A DNA stretch of 64,000 bases from an uncultured Pelagibacteraceae bacterium. GTDB taxonomy: Bacteria > Pseudomonadota > Alphaproteobacteria > Pelagibacterales > Pelagibacteraceae. The stretch is taken from NCBI GenBank assembly GCA_902552345.1, contig CACDGO010000002.1, positions 176,696 through 240,695 on the forward strand, written 5' to 3'. The notes below the pieces were generated by a model that did no database searches, was not told the DNA's origin, and saw nothing but the letters and a program-made list of their open reading frames with translations. This document shows positions 26,298 to 34,505 of this stretch, piece by piece (the first letter of the stretch is position 1; each line of letters starts with the position of its first letter). The position numbers were made by a program, and so were the translations under genes.

Positions 26298-28153
26298 TGT
26301 TTAAAGGAGATTTTATACAAAACCTTCCTAAAATATATGGTACCTACACTGGTGGCTTTATAGTGTTCATCATTTTGATGGCACTAGCAGAGCAAGCAGG
26401 TGTGTCAGCTAAAAACATCGGAGTGATGTTCGTAGCTTTCACGGTATTGATTTATGCCTTAATTGGTTATTTATCAAGAACCATACAAGTAGATGCCTAT
26501 TATGTTGCAGGAAGACAAGTGCCAACCGTATTTAACGGAATGGCAACAGCAGCTGACTGGATGTCAGGTGCATCATTCGTAGCTTTAGCGGGTGGAGTTT
26601 ACTTTGGTGGCTATACTTATATGGCCTTCTTAGTAGGTTGGACAGGTGGATACGTACTTGTTGCAACTCTAATGGCTCCGTACCTAAGAAAGTTTGGATG
26701 TTACACAGTTCCTGATTTTATCGGAACACGATACGGTGGTAATGCAGTAAGAGCTGCAGCTGTATTCGTGCTTTTCATAGCATCATTTACTTACGTAACA
26801 GCACAAATTAATGCTACGGGAACAATTGCTTCTAGAGCTCTTGGAATTCCATTCGAAGCGGGTGTATGGGTAGGATTAATAAGTATCCTTATCTGTTCAA
26901 TGCTTGGTGGAATGAGAGCTGTAACTTGGACACAGGTTGCTCAGTACATTGTATTAATCATCGCATACTTAATACCAGTATTCTGGATTAGTTCTAACGT
27001 AGGTGGAGGAATTTTCCCTCACTTAATGTTAGGTGATGAAGTTGCAAGACTTGGCGAACTTGAACAACAATTTGGACTAGTTAAAAACAGCGCCGCAGAT
27101 ATGAAAGCAGCTGGGGTACCAGGAGGATTGAAATACATCTCTGGAACTCACTCTGGAGTACCTGAAGGTGGAATGGCTGTCTGGAAATACTTATCGTTAG
27201 CGATTTGTATGATGGTGGGAACTGCATCGTTACCTCATATCTTAATGAGATACTTTACAACTCCTACAGTAAGAGCAGCAAGAAAATCAGTAGCTTGGTC
27301 GCTATTCTTTATTTTCTTACTTTACTCTTCAGCGCCTATGTTAGCGACATTGTCTAAATTAGCATTGATGGATCCAAATCTACCAACTGGAATTATCGGA
27401 AAATCTATTTCTGAAGTTCAGTCGATAGAGTGGGTACAAAGATGGTCTGAAGTTAAACAAGTATTTATCGCAGACTTTAATGGTGACGGAATACTTCAGT
27501 TGAACGAGTGGTTCATGAGAGGTGACGTTGTAGTATTAGCTACTCCAGAAGTAGCGGGTCTACCGTTCGTAATCTCAGGACTAGTGTTTGCTGGTGGTAT
27601 GGCTGCTGCCATGTCAACTGCCGACGGATTAGTTCTTGCGATCTCAAATGCGTTATCACACGACATTTATTACAAGATCATAAATCCAAAAGCGGAAACT
27701 GCTAAAAGACTATTAGTTGCTCGTGTACTACTAGTAATCATCGGAGCTGCAGGTGCTTACATAGCCTCTTTCAGGCTAACAAGTATCTTAGGTTCAGTTG
27801 CTTGGGCATTCGACTTTGCAATGTCAGGCTTATTCTTCCCACTTGTACTTGGTGTATGGTGGAAGAGAGCTACTAGAGAAGGTGCAATCGCCGGTATCGT
27901 AGCAGGAATTGTGTCAGGAACAGTTTACTTAACGTGGGTGTTCCCTAAATTCTCAGTTCCTTTATGGGGCGGTGTAAATACTCCTTTCTTAGGTATTGAC
28001 CACTTAAGATTTGGTTTAATTGGAGCACCAATTTGTTTAGTTGTAATGGTAGTAGTCAGTTTAATGACTAAAGAACCAAGTCCAGCTACACAAAAATTAG
28101 TAGACGATACAAGAATACCAACAGGTAAGGCTATTCTTGGTAAGCAACACTAA
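26297..28153 (+). CDS. actP: Sodium:solute symporter, acetate/monocarboxylate type (ActP-like)
   Basis: A 618-residue SSS-family transporter with about 13 transmembrane helices. SSS motifs include DAYYVAGRQVPTVFNGMATAADWMSGASF (residues 66-94) and GGMAAAMSTADGLVLAISNALSHDIYY. It belongs to the large form paired with DUF4212. A hydrophilic loop holds DFNGDGILQLNE (393-404), a good match to a calcium-binding EF-hand loop. Beside acs, acetate or a similar short acid is the likely substrate. Its codons look richer in C-ending choices (ATC, TTC, TAC) than most neighbours. A strong terminator follows. Confidence 0.9.
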   Translation: MFKGDFIQNLPKIYGTYTGGFIVFIILMALAEQAGVSAKNIGVMFVAFTVLIYALIGYLSRTIQVDAYYVAGRQVPTVFNGMATAADWMSGASFVALAGGVYFGGYTYMAFLVGWTGGYVLVATLMAPYLRKFGCYTVPDFIGTRYGGNAVRAAAVFVLFIASFTYVTAQINATGTIASRALGIPFEAGVWVGLISILICSMLGGMRAVTWTQVAQYIVLIIAYLIPVFWISSNVGGGIFPHLMLGDEVARLGELEQQFGLVKNSAADMKAAGVPGGLKYISGTHSGVPEGGMAVWKYLSLAICMMVGTASLPHILMRYFTTPTVRAARKSVAWSLFFIFLLYSSAPMLATLSKLALMDPNLPTGIIGKSISEVQSIEWVQRWSEVKQVFIADFNGDGILQLNEWFMRGDVVVLATPEVAGLPFVISGLVFAGGMAAAMSTADGLVLAISNALSHDIYYKIINPKAETAKRLLVARVLLVIIGAAGAYIASFRLTSILGSVAWAFDFAMSGLFFPLVLGVWWKRATREGAIAGIVAGIVSGTVYLTWVFPKFSVPLWGGVNTPFLGIDHLRFGLIGAPICLVVMVVVSLMTKEPSPATQKLVDDTRIPTGKAILGKQH

Positions 28154-28172
28154 TTAACAATTATTTAAGATT

Positions 28173-28204
28173 AAAAGGGGCGATTTATTCGCCCCTTTTT
28201 TTTT
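28173..28204 (+). terminator. Intrinsic terminator after the symporter gene
   Basis: GGGGCGA (28177-28183) pairs with TCGCCCC (28189-28195) around a 5-nt loop; flanking AAAA can pair with TTTT, and a run of nine T follows (28196-28204). It lies 20 nt past the symporter stop. It is the only classical Rho-independent terminator I found in the window. Confidence 0.9.
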
Positions 28205-28229
28205 ACCTAAATCATGGTAATTTAAAAAT

Positions 28230-28565
28230 ATGATACCAACTTGGGCAATAGTTTTAGATTATACGCTCGGAACAATAATGTGGACTTTAATTGGTCGTGC
28301 ATTCATGAATATTTTTCAAAAAGAGGATTCTACATTTTTTTTCATGAGAATATTTGTAAAAACCACGAACCCTATAATTAATTTATTTAAATTCATTACT
28401 CCAAGTTTCTTATTTGGACCTTTCATAGCCTTATACGTTGCATGGTTTTTTTATTTATTTAGATTTTACGCCATGCCTTATATTCTTGGTTATGATGTTT
28501 GGGGAATGCTAGCATTTCCTTTAGAGAGCGATTTTTCAAGACAATTATATCAACTGTTCAATTAA
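28230..28565 (+). CDS. Small membrane protein, YggT-like
   Basis: A 111-residue protein with a membrane helix near the start (WAIVLDYTLGTIMWTLIGRAF) and a second at about 67-90. The middle (RIFVKTTNPIINLFKFITPSFL) resembles the amphipathic Asn-Pro segment of YggT-type proteins, but identity is weak by eye. It starts 26 nt beyond the strong terminator and ends 44 nt before rpe, whose promoter lies in that gap. Function unknown. Confidence 0.65.
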   Translation: MIPTWAIVLDYTLGTIMWTLIGRAFMNIFQKEDSTFFFMRIFVKTTNPIINLFKFITPSFLFGPFIALYVAWFFYLFRFYAMPYILGYDVWGMLAFPLESDFSRQLYQLFN

Positions 28566-28575
28566 TCTTATTTTT

Positions 28576-28603
28576 TTGACAAAATTTAAGATTAAAATAT
28601 AAA
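28576..28603 (+). promoter_or_regulatory. Sigma70-type promoter of rpe, predicting a leaderless transcript
   Basis: TTGACA (28576-28581), a 16-nt spacer and TATAAA (28598-28603) make a near-consensus promoter. Counting 7 nt from the -10 places the transcription start at 28610, which is the A of the rpe ATG. No ribosome site is present upstream. Confidence 0.6.
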
Positions 28604-28609
28604 TGTAGA

Positions 28610-29272
28610 ATGAGCAGTCTAATCAAAATTTCACCGTCTATTTTATCAGCTGATTTTAGTAAATTAGGGGCAGAAGTTATTTCTCTGGAAAAAGCAGGTG
28701 CTGATTATATACACATTGATGTAATGGATGGACATTTTGTGCCAAATCTCACTATTGGCCCAGAAGTAATTAAAAAACTGAGACCTCTAACAAAAAAAGT
28801 TTTCGATGTTCATTTAATGATTTCTCCAGTAGATGATTTTATTAAAGACTACGCTAATGCAGGAGCGGATATTATTACCTTTCACCCTGAGGCTACTAAA
28901 GACACTTCTAAAACTATAGAGTTAATTAAAAAAGAAAACAAAAAAGTTGGAATTTCTCTTAAACCAAAATCAAGTATTGATTTGATAAAAGATCATCTTA
29001 GTGAAATTGATTTAGTTCTAATAATGAGTGTTGAACCAGGATTTGGAGGACAAAAGTTTATGCCAGAAGTATTAGAAAAAACAAAACAACTTAAAGAAAT
29101 AATAAAGTCAAAAGGATTTAATGTAGACATTGAAATAGATGGAGGGATTAATTTTGAAAATTGTTCTTTAGCAAAACAAGCTGGAGCTAATATTCTTGTT
29201 TCAGGATCAACTATTTTTAAAGAGAACAAAGGCGATCTTAAAAAAAATATAGAAATTCTTAGAAAAAATTAA
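28610..29272 (+). CDS. rpe: Ribulose-phosphate 3-epimerase
   Basis: A 220-residue TIM-barrel enzyme interconverting ribulose 5-phosphate and xylulose 5-phosphate. Motifs: SPSILSADFSKLG at the N-terminus, HIDVMDGHFVPNLTIGP with a catalytic Asp and metal ligands, HLMI, MSVEPGFGGQKF and the phosphate-binding DGGIN. Length is standard. It leads an rpe-heparinase-purH run and appears to have its own promoter directly at the start codon. Confidence 0.96.
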   Translation: MSSLIKISPSILSADFSKLGAEVISLEKAGADYIHIDVMDGHFVPNLTIGPEVIKKLRPLTKKVFDVHLMISPVDDFIKDYANAGADIITFHPEATKDTSKTIELIKKENKKVGISLKPKSSIDLIKDHLSEIDLVLIMSVEPGFGGQKFMPEVLEKTKQLKEIIKSKGFNVDIEIDGGINFENCSLAKQAGANILVSGSTIFKENKGDLKKNIEILRKN

Positions 29273-29275
29273 TAG

Positions 29276-30919
29276 ATGTTTGGCTTAAAAGGTGCCTATT
29301 TTTATTTTGTTGCAATTCAAATAACTTTTATCAAATTTCTTAAAAAAATTTATTTTCTATCTGATCATTACCACAATTCTTTAAAGTCAAAAATTCCTTC
29401 TCAAGTTTATTTTAATCCAAATCCATTTTTATTATCTCTTATTTCTCCTTATAGAAAAAAATCATTTAGAATTAACGAAATAAATGTCAATGACTTTTGG
29501 GTGAAAAATAAAAACAAGAATATTAACGATCATCATAATTTTTTATGGTTAAGTTTAATTGACAGAAAAGTAGATGGTAAAAGTATACAAAAAATTATTT
29601 ATCTATGGATGTTTAAATATTCAAAATTTAAAAGAAAAGTTTGGGAAAACTCTACTTTAAGCGACAGAATAATTAGTTGGATACTCAATGTTGATATTAT
29701 CATCAATAACGGGACATTTGAATTTAAAAAACAATTTTTTCAAAATATAATTTTGCAGTGTAACCATTTAAAAAGGAATATAAGATTTGAAAAGAATCCT
29801 AATAAGAAAGTCCAGGCATTATCTGCTATAATACTATCAGGAATAATTTTTAAAGAATATGAGGAGAATTATAATTTTGGTATTAAAGCTTTAGAAAAAT
29901 TTGTTAATTCAAATTTTGATGATGATGGTTTCCCATTAACTAGAAGTCCAAATGACCTCATATTTTTTGCTAAATATTTTTTATTATGTCATGAAAACAT
30001 TAAAGACGCTCAACAATATATGCCTGAGTTTCTTGATGAAATTATTCAAAAAAATTTAATGTGTATTAAATTTTTTAAAACTCCAAATAATCAAATGCCA
30101 CTTTTCAATGGAGCTTCTGAAAAAATGCTTAATCATTTTGAAAAATACCTTGAGAATTTTAAAGTAAGTAAAAGTGATAAAAAACAAATAATTGGTGGCA
30201 TATTCCATGCAAAATCTAAACAACAAGTTCTTTACTTTGACATAGGTAAGCCGCCTGGAAAAAATTTCTCGAAAAATTATCAATCAGGTCCTCTTTCTTT
30301 TGAGTATTTTTTAGATGGAATAAAAATAATAACCAATTGTGGATTTGGAAATAATATTTCCCCCAAAGCGGAACTCATTAGTCGATTAACTGCTAGTCAG
30401 TCTACATTAACTATTAATGATACTAGTATAACAAAATTTGAGAGGAATAAGCTAATCAACAGAGTGTTTGGAAATTCAATTAAAAACACTTTTAAAACAA
30501 ATGATTTAAAATTCAAGACTGACAAAGATTTAGTTGGTTGTTCAACGTCTCACAATGGATATGAAAAAAATTTCAATTGTATTCATAAAAGAGAGATTTA
30601 TCTTGATCGATATAACAATAAGTTAAACGGTGTTGATCATATTTTTAAAAAGAAAGATGGAATTCCAATAAGATATGTACTAAGATTTCATTTAAATCCT
30701 GAACTCTCTGCTGTAAAAACAATTAGTGGAAGTAGTGCCTTGATACAAATATCAAAGAATAAATCACTTATTTTTACAGTTAAAGATGAAAATATTGAAA
30801 TAGAGAAGAGTATTTATTTAGGAGGAAAAAAAATATTAGATAATACTTGTATAACTATTTCTGGTAATCTAGTTAATAAAGATAAGTTTTTTAGTTGGGA
30901 AATTAAGAAAAAAATTTAG
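29276..30919 (+). CDS. Heparinase II/III family protein
   Basis: A 547-residue protein with an N-terminal alpha-toroid-like helical half and a C-terminal beta-sandwich half, the heparinase II/III-like plan (GPLSFEYFLDGIKIITNCGFGN near 333-354, and FHLNPELSAVKTISGSSALIQ). Members cleave uronic-acid polysaccharides, but in alphaproteobacteria a copy commonly sits upstream of purH and its substrate is unknown. No signal peptide is clear, so a cytoplasmic or membrane-associated role is possible. It starts 3 nt after rpe and ends 2 nt before purH. Confidence 0.8.
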   Translation: MFGLKGAYFYFVAIQITFIKFLKKIYFLSDHYHNSLKSKIPSQVYFNPNPFLLSLISPYRKKSFRINEINVNDFWVKNKNKNINDHHNFLWLSLIDRKVDGKSIQKIIYLWMFKYSKFKRKVWENSTLSDRIISWILNVDIIINNGTFEFKKQFFQNIILQCNHLKRNIRFEKNPNKKVQALSAIILSGIIFKEYEENYNFGIKALEKFVNSNFDDDGFPLTRSPNDLIFFAKYFLLCHENIKDAQQYMPEFLDEIIQKNLMCIKFFKTPNNQMPLFNGASEKMLNHFEKYLENFKVSKSDKKQIIGGIFHAKSKQQVLYFDIGKPPGKNFSKNYQSGPLSFEYFLDGIKIITNCGFGNNISPKAELISRLTASQSTLTINDTSITKFERNKLINRVFGNSIKNTFKTNDLKFKTDKDLVGCSTSHNGYEKNFNCIHKREIYLDRYNNKLNGVDHIFKKKDGIPIRYVLRFHLNPELSAVKTISGSSALIQISKNKSLIFTVKDENIEIEKSIYLGGKKILDNTCITISGNLVNKDKFFSWEIKKKI

Positions 30920-30921
30920 TA

Positions 30922-32472
30922 ATGAATTTAAAAATAAAAAGTGCCTTGGTTTCTGTATTTGATAAAGAAAATATTCCCTCCTTATTAAAATGTCTAAAAA
31001 AACACAAGATCAAAATTATTAGTTCTGGAGGAACTTATAAATCTATAAAAAAACTTGGATACGAATGTATTGAACTATCTCATTACACTGGATTTAAGGA
31101 AATGCTTGATGGAAGAGTAAAAACACTTCATCCAAAAATACATGCTGGAATTTTACATGATAGAAAGAATAAATCTCATAAGAGTGAAATGGCTAGACAA
31201 AACTTTCCCTCCATAGATTTGATTGTAGTTAATTTTTATCCATTTCAAAAAGTGGTTACCGGGACCAAAAATCCCAATAAAATTATTGAGAATATAGATA
31301 TTGGTGGACCAACAATGGTTCGCGCTGCGGCAAAAAATTTTAAGAACGTAACAATAATTACCAATAAAAATGATTATTCCTCGCTTATAAAAGAATTAGA
31401 AAAAAACAAAGGAGCAACTTCATTAAAGTTTAGAGAAATCATGTCCTCTAAAGCATTTGGTTTAACTGCTTACTACGATGCTATGATTGCTAATTGGTTT
31501 AACAATAAATTAAACATTCAATTTCCAGAAAGAAAAACTATCTTTGGACGAAAACTAAAAAAGTTAAGATATGGTGAAAATCCACATCAGGAAAGCTCTA
31601 TTTATATAAACGATTATGAAGATAAAAAACTTGGATTCACTCAAATACACGGTAAAGAATTGAGTTACAATAATTTTAACGATATGTTTTCCTCATTAGA
31701 TATTCTTGAGTCCATCAAAGGAAAAGCTGGTACAGTAATTATAAAACATGCAAATCCTTGTGGGGTTTCAGAACATAAAAATCCTTTAGTTTCATTTAAA
31801 AATGCATATGCATGTGATCCAATAAGTGCTTTTGGCGGAGTTATTGCGTGCAACTATAAAATTAAAAAAAATATTGCACTGGAAATAAATAAAAATTTTC
31901 TCGAGGTTATACTTGGTAAAGGCTTTGATAAAGACTCTTTAAAAATATTAAAGAAGAAAAAAAACTTAAGAATTATCGATATTTCAAAATTCAAACCTAA
32001 AAATATATCATCGTTTAGGATTTTTGATGGATCTTTTTTAATTCAAAATAAAAATAAAATAGTTCTAGATAGAAAAAAAATTAAATGTGTCACAAAACTT
32101 AAACCTAGCAAAAAAGAATTAGCAGAAATAGAATTTGCTTTTAATATTAGTAAGTACGTTAAATCTAATGCAATTGTTTTGTGTAATAATTTTTCAACAA
32201 TTGGGATTGGGGCAGGCCAGCCTAGTAGACTCGATAGCTGCAAGTTGGCGATACAAAAAGCACGACAATTTCAATCAGGAAAGATTAAAAACTCAGTTGC
32301 CGCTTCAGATGCATTTTTTCCTTTTGCAGACGGTATACAAAAGCTAATAAAAGCAGGTATAAAAATAATAGTTCAACCCGGTGGATCAATTAGAGATCAG
32401 GAAATAATCAATGCTGCTGATAAGGCTAAGATTAAAATGCTATTTACAGGCGTGAGACATTTCAATCATTAA
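30922..32472 (+). CDS. purH: Bifunctional AICAR formyltransferase/IMP cyclohydrolase PurH
   Basis: A 516-residue purine enzyme. The N-terminal MGS-like IMP cyclohydrolase domain (SVFDKENIPSLLK, ISSGGTYKSIKKLGY, HPKIHAGIL) is followed by the AICARFT domain with KLRYGENPHQ, KHANPCGVS and DAFFPFADGIQ. It performs the last two steps to IMP using 10-formyl-THF. The stop shares TTAA with the stop of the convergent pterin dehydratase gene. Confidence 0.96.
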   Translation: MNLKIKSALVSVFDKENIPSLLKCLKKHKIKIISSGGTYKSIKKLGYECIELSHYTGFKEMLDGRVKTLHPKIHAGILHDRKNKSHKSEMARQNFPSIDLIVVNFYPFQKVVTGTKNPNKIIENIDIGGPTMVRAAAKNFKNVTIITNKNDYSSLIKELEKNKGATSLKFREIMSSKAFGLTAYYDAMIANWFNNKLNIQFPERKTIFGRKLKKLRYGENPHQESSIYINDYEDKKLGFTQIHGKELSYNNFNDMFSSLDILESIKGKAGTVIIKHANPCGVSEHKNPLVSFKNAYACDPISAFGGVIACNYKIKKNIALEINKNFLEVILGKGFDKDSLKILKKKKNLRIIDISKFKPKNISSFRIFDGSFLIQNKNKIVLDRKKIKCVTKLKPSKKELAEIEFAFNISKYVKSNAIVLCNNFSTIGIGAGQPSRLDSCKLAIQKARQFQSGKIKNSVAASDAFFPFADGIQKLIKAGIKIIVQPGGSIRDQEIINAADKAKIKMLFTGVRHFNH

Positions 32473-32807
32473 TTTATCTTATCTATTTTAGCTGCTAAAA
32501 TAAAATCACTTTCGGCAAGACCTTTTATTGCGTGGGTAAAAATTTTTACCTTGCAGTAACCCCAACCGAAATTAATATCGGGATGATGGTTCTCTATCTC
32601 TGCAATTTCGCCTACTTTGTTAACAAATTTTTGGCTTTCTTCAAAATTCTTAAATTTAAATTCTTTAATTAAGTAAAAGTTTTCCTCTTCGCCTTTTTTA
32701 ACTTCCCAATCATCTACTTTTTTTAAATATTTGTGTATTTCACTTTTATCAAATGGAGGGATATTACCGTCACATGCAACACACTTTTTTTTTGAAAGAT
32801 CAGACAT
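32469..32807 (-). CDS. phhB: 4a-hydroxytetrahydrobiopterin dehydratase (pterin-4a-carbinolamine dehydratase)
   Basis: A 112-residue PCD/DCoH-type protein from the ATG at 32807; a longer frame to 32873 lies inside the upstream gene. The active-site block EIAEIENHHPDINFGWGYCKVKIFTHAIKGL is complete, with the paired His and the later His. The N-terminus has a CVACDG motif often seen in the family. It dehydrates oxidised pterin cofactor; no phenylalanine hydroxylase is seen nearby, and some members serve molybdopterin metabolism. Its ATG shares one base with the upstream stop (TAATG). Confidence 0.9.
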   Translation of the reverse strand: MSDLSKKKCVACDGNIPPFDKSEIHKYLKKVDDWEVKKGEEENFYLIKEFKFKNFEESQKFVNKVGEIAEIENHHPDINFGWGYCKVKIFTHAIKGLAESDFILAAKIDKIN

Positions 32808-33700
32808 TATAAAAAATTTTTTAACCAGTTGATAACTTCTTTTGGTTTCTCCTCTTGCAAATAATGACCGCAATCAAGACCTTCGCCAATTGGTTTCGAA
32901 ATACTATAATCTCCCCAGACATTTAAAACATCCCCCCAAACTTTTCCGGTATCGCTTCTGTTTCCCCATAATACTAAAAGAGGGCAACTAATCTTATTCT
33001 TTTTTTCATAGTCAATGTTATCCATGTCTAAATCACAAGATGGTGATGCTCTATAGTCTTCGCATGATCCCCTAATAGTTTTGTAATTAAAACATCTAAC
33101 ATATTCATCAAAGGTTTCTTTACAAAAATCTAAACTTGCTCCTCTTTTTGATAGTTTTTTTTTCATATAATAACCAGCTGGTATGGAAGATAGCATTCTT
33201 TCCGGAAGATCATAAGGTTGCATCATTAAAAGCCAATGCCATTTAGAAATTGCCCACCCTTTTTTTTGAACAGTCCAAATATGTCGATTTGGCATAATAT
33301 CAAGCAATGCTAATTTTTTTATTTTATCACTAGCATCTAAAGCCATTCTATGTGCTGTTCTTGCCCCTCGATCATGACCAACTAAGTTAAACTTTTCATA
33401 ACCTAAAATTTTCATCAAATTAATTTGATCGTTTCCCATTGCTCTAAAAGAGTAATTTAAATGATTTTCACCACCATCCTCTGGGCCTATACTGTCTCCG
33501 TACCCTCTTAAATCTGCAGCTATAATGTAAAATTTTTTTTTTAAATCATCAGCTATTTTGTGCCATGTTACGTGTGACATAGGATTCCCATGCAATAACA
33601 ATAATGGCTCTCCTGAACCACCATGTCTAAATGTTATTTCTGCTTTTCCAAATCCTTGGTTTTCAATGGTAATCTTTTCTTTTTTAAAATCTGAAAACAT
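32807..33700 (-). CDS. Alpha/beta hydrolase, fluoroacetate/haloacetate dehalogenase-like
   Basis: A 297-residue alpha/beta hydrolase with a cap domain. The active-site set matches fluoroacetate dehalogenase closely: oxyanion HGNP (37-40), nucleophile Asp110 with Arg111 and Arg114 in GHDRGARTAHR, Asp134, cap halide-binding His155-Trp156, Tyr216 in CEDYRA, and catalytic His279. Such enzymes hydrolyse haloacetates to glycolate. Epoxide hydrolases share the fold, but HDRGAR plus His-Trp favours the dehalogenase group. The ATG lies only 4 nt after the CCA end of tRNA-Gly, and the stop is coupled to phhB. Confidence 0.8.
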   Translation of the reverse strand: MFSDFKKEKITIENQGFGKAEITFRHGGSGEPLLLLHGNPMSHVTWHKIADDLKKKFYIIAADLRGYGDSIGPEDGGENHLNYSFRAMGNDQINLMKILGYEKFNLVGHDRGARTAHRMALDASDKIKKLALLDIMPNRHIWTVQKKGWAISKWHWLLMMQPYDLPERMLSSIPAGYYMKKKLSKRGASLDFCKETFDEYVRCFNYKTIRGSCEDYRASPSCDLDMDNIDYEKKNKISCPLLVLWGNRSDTGKVWGDVLNVWGDYSISKPIGEGLDCGHYLQEEKPKEVINWLKNFL

Positions 33701-33704
33701 AATA

Positions 33705-33779
33705 TGGAGCGGGCAAAGGGACTTGAACCCTCGACCTTCTCGTTGGCAACGAGACGCTCTACCACTGAGCTATGCCCGC
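33705..33779 (-). tRNA. tRNA-Gly (anticodon GCC)
   Basis: A 75-nt cloverleaf including encoded CCA: acceptor stem GCGGGCA/TGCCCGC, D arm AGCTCAGTGGTAGAGC, anticodon arm CTCGT-TGCCAAC-GAG giving GCC, and T arm with GGTTCAAGTCC. It decodes GGC/GGU glycine codons. The 3' end abuts the dehalogenase gene, which must be cotranscribed or start within the tRNA. Confidence 0.97.
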
Positions 33780-33873
33780 TTATTCTAATATTATTGAAAG
33801 TATTAGCTTTTTAAAAATTAAGCAAGGTACAAATTTGCAAATAATGTCACTACCAGTAATATAAAATTTTTAA

Positions 33874-33879
33874 TATAAT
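33874..33879 (+). promoter_or_regulatory. Candidate -10 element, leaderless start for the LON-domain gene
   Basis: TATAAT sits so that a start 7 nt downstream falls on the A of the ATG at 33886. No ribosome site and no convincing -35 are visible. Confidence rests on the perfect hexamer and the spacing. Confidence 0.4.
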
Positions 33880-33885
33880 AAGCAC

Positions 33886-34503
33886 ATGAAATCTTTTCCT
33901 TCAGTAATTCCAGTTTTCCCTCTTAGTGGGGTGATCTACTTTCCCAAGACTAATCTACCATTAAATATTTTTGAACAGCGTTATTTAGATCTTGTCAATG
34001 ACACTTACGAAAATGATAAGTTAATGGGGATGGTGCAATCTCAAAGAAATGGAAATCAAGTTTATAAAATCGGATGCTTAGGTAAAATAAGTGACCTTCG
34101 AAAAAGCGAGGATGGAAGAATATTGATAAATCTCACTGGAGTAACTAGATTTAAAATACTAGAAGAAGTAGAAAATAAAAAACTATATAGAGAATTCAAA
34201 GTTGATTATAAAAGTTTTGAGATAGACCTTAAAGATCCATCAGGTGATTTAGACACGAATGATCTTATGCGCAAAGCTAAAAAATTTTTCAAAAAAAATG
34301 GGTTATTATTAAATTGGAGAGAATTTGAAAAACTAGATAAGACTCAAAAAATAAACACTCTTTCGATGATTTCACCAGTCACTAACGAGGAAAAACAAAA
34401 ACTTTTAGAGGCTATGACAATTAAAGATAAGGTTAACACTCTTGAGAGTATTATAAGTTTTTATTTACATGATGTAGATTTTAACAATCAAACGGTTCAG
34501 TAA
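33886..34503 (+). CDS. LON substrate-binding-domain protein
   Basis: A 205-residue stand-alone Lon N-domain (PUA-like) protein: VIPVFPLSGVIYFPKTNLPLNIFEQRYLDLV at 5-35, then MGMVQ and IGCLGKISDLRKSEDGRILINLTGVTRFKI. There is no ATPase or protease domain. Such proteins are widespread in alphaproteobacteria; a substrate-recognition or adaptor role is only inferred. It is convergent with rho, with 2 nt between the stop codons. Confidence 0.88.
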   Translation: MKSFPSVIPVFPLSGVIYFPKTNLPLNIFEQRYLDLVNDTYENDKLMGMVQSQRNGNQVYKIGCLGKISDLRKSEDGRILINLTGVTRFKILEEVENKKLYREFKVDYKSFEIDLKDPSGDLDTNDLMRKAKKFFKKNGLLLNWREFEKLDKTQKINTLSMISPVTNEEKQKLLEAMTIKDKVNTLESIISFYLHDVDFNNQTVQ

Positions 34504-34505
34504 AG

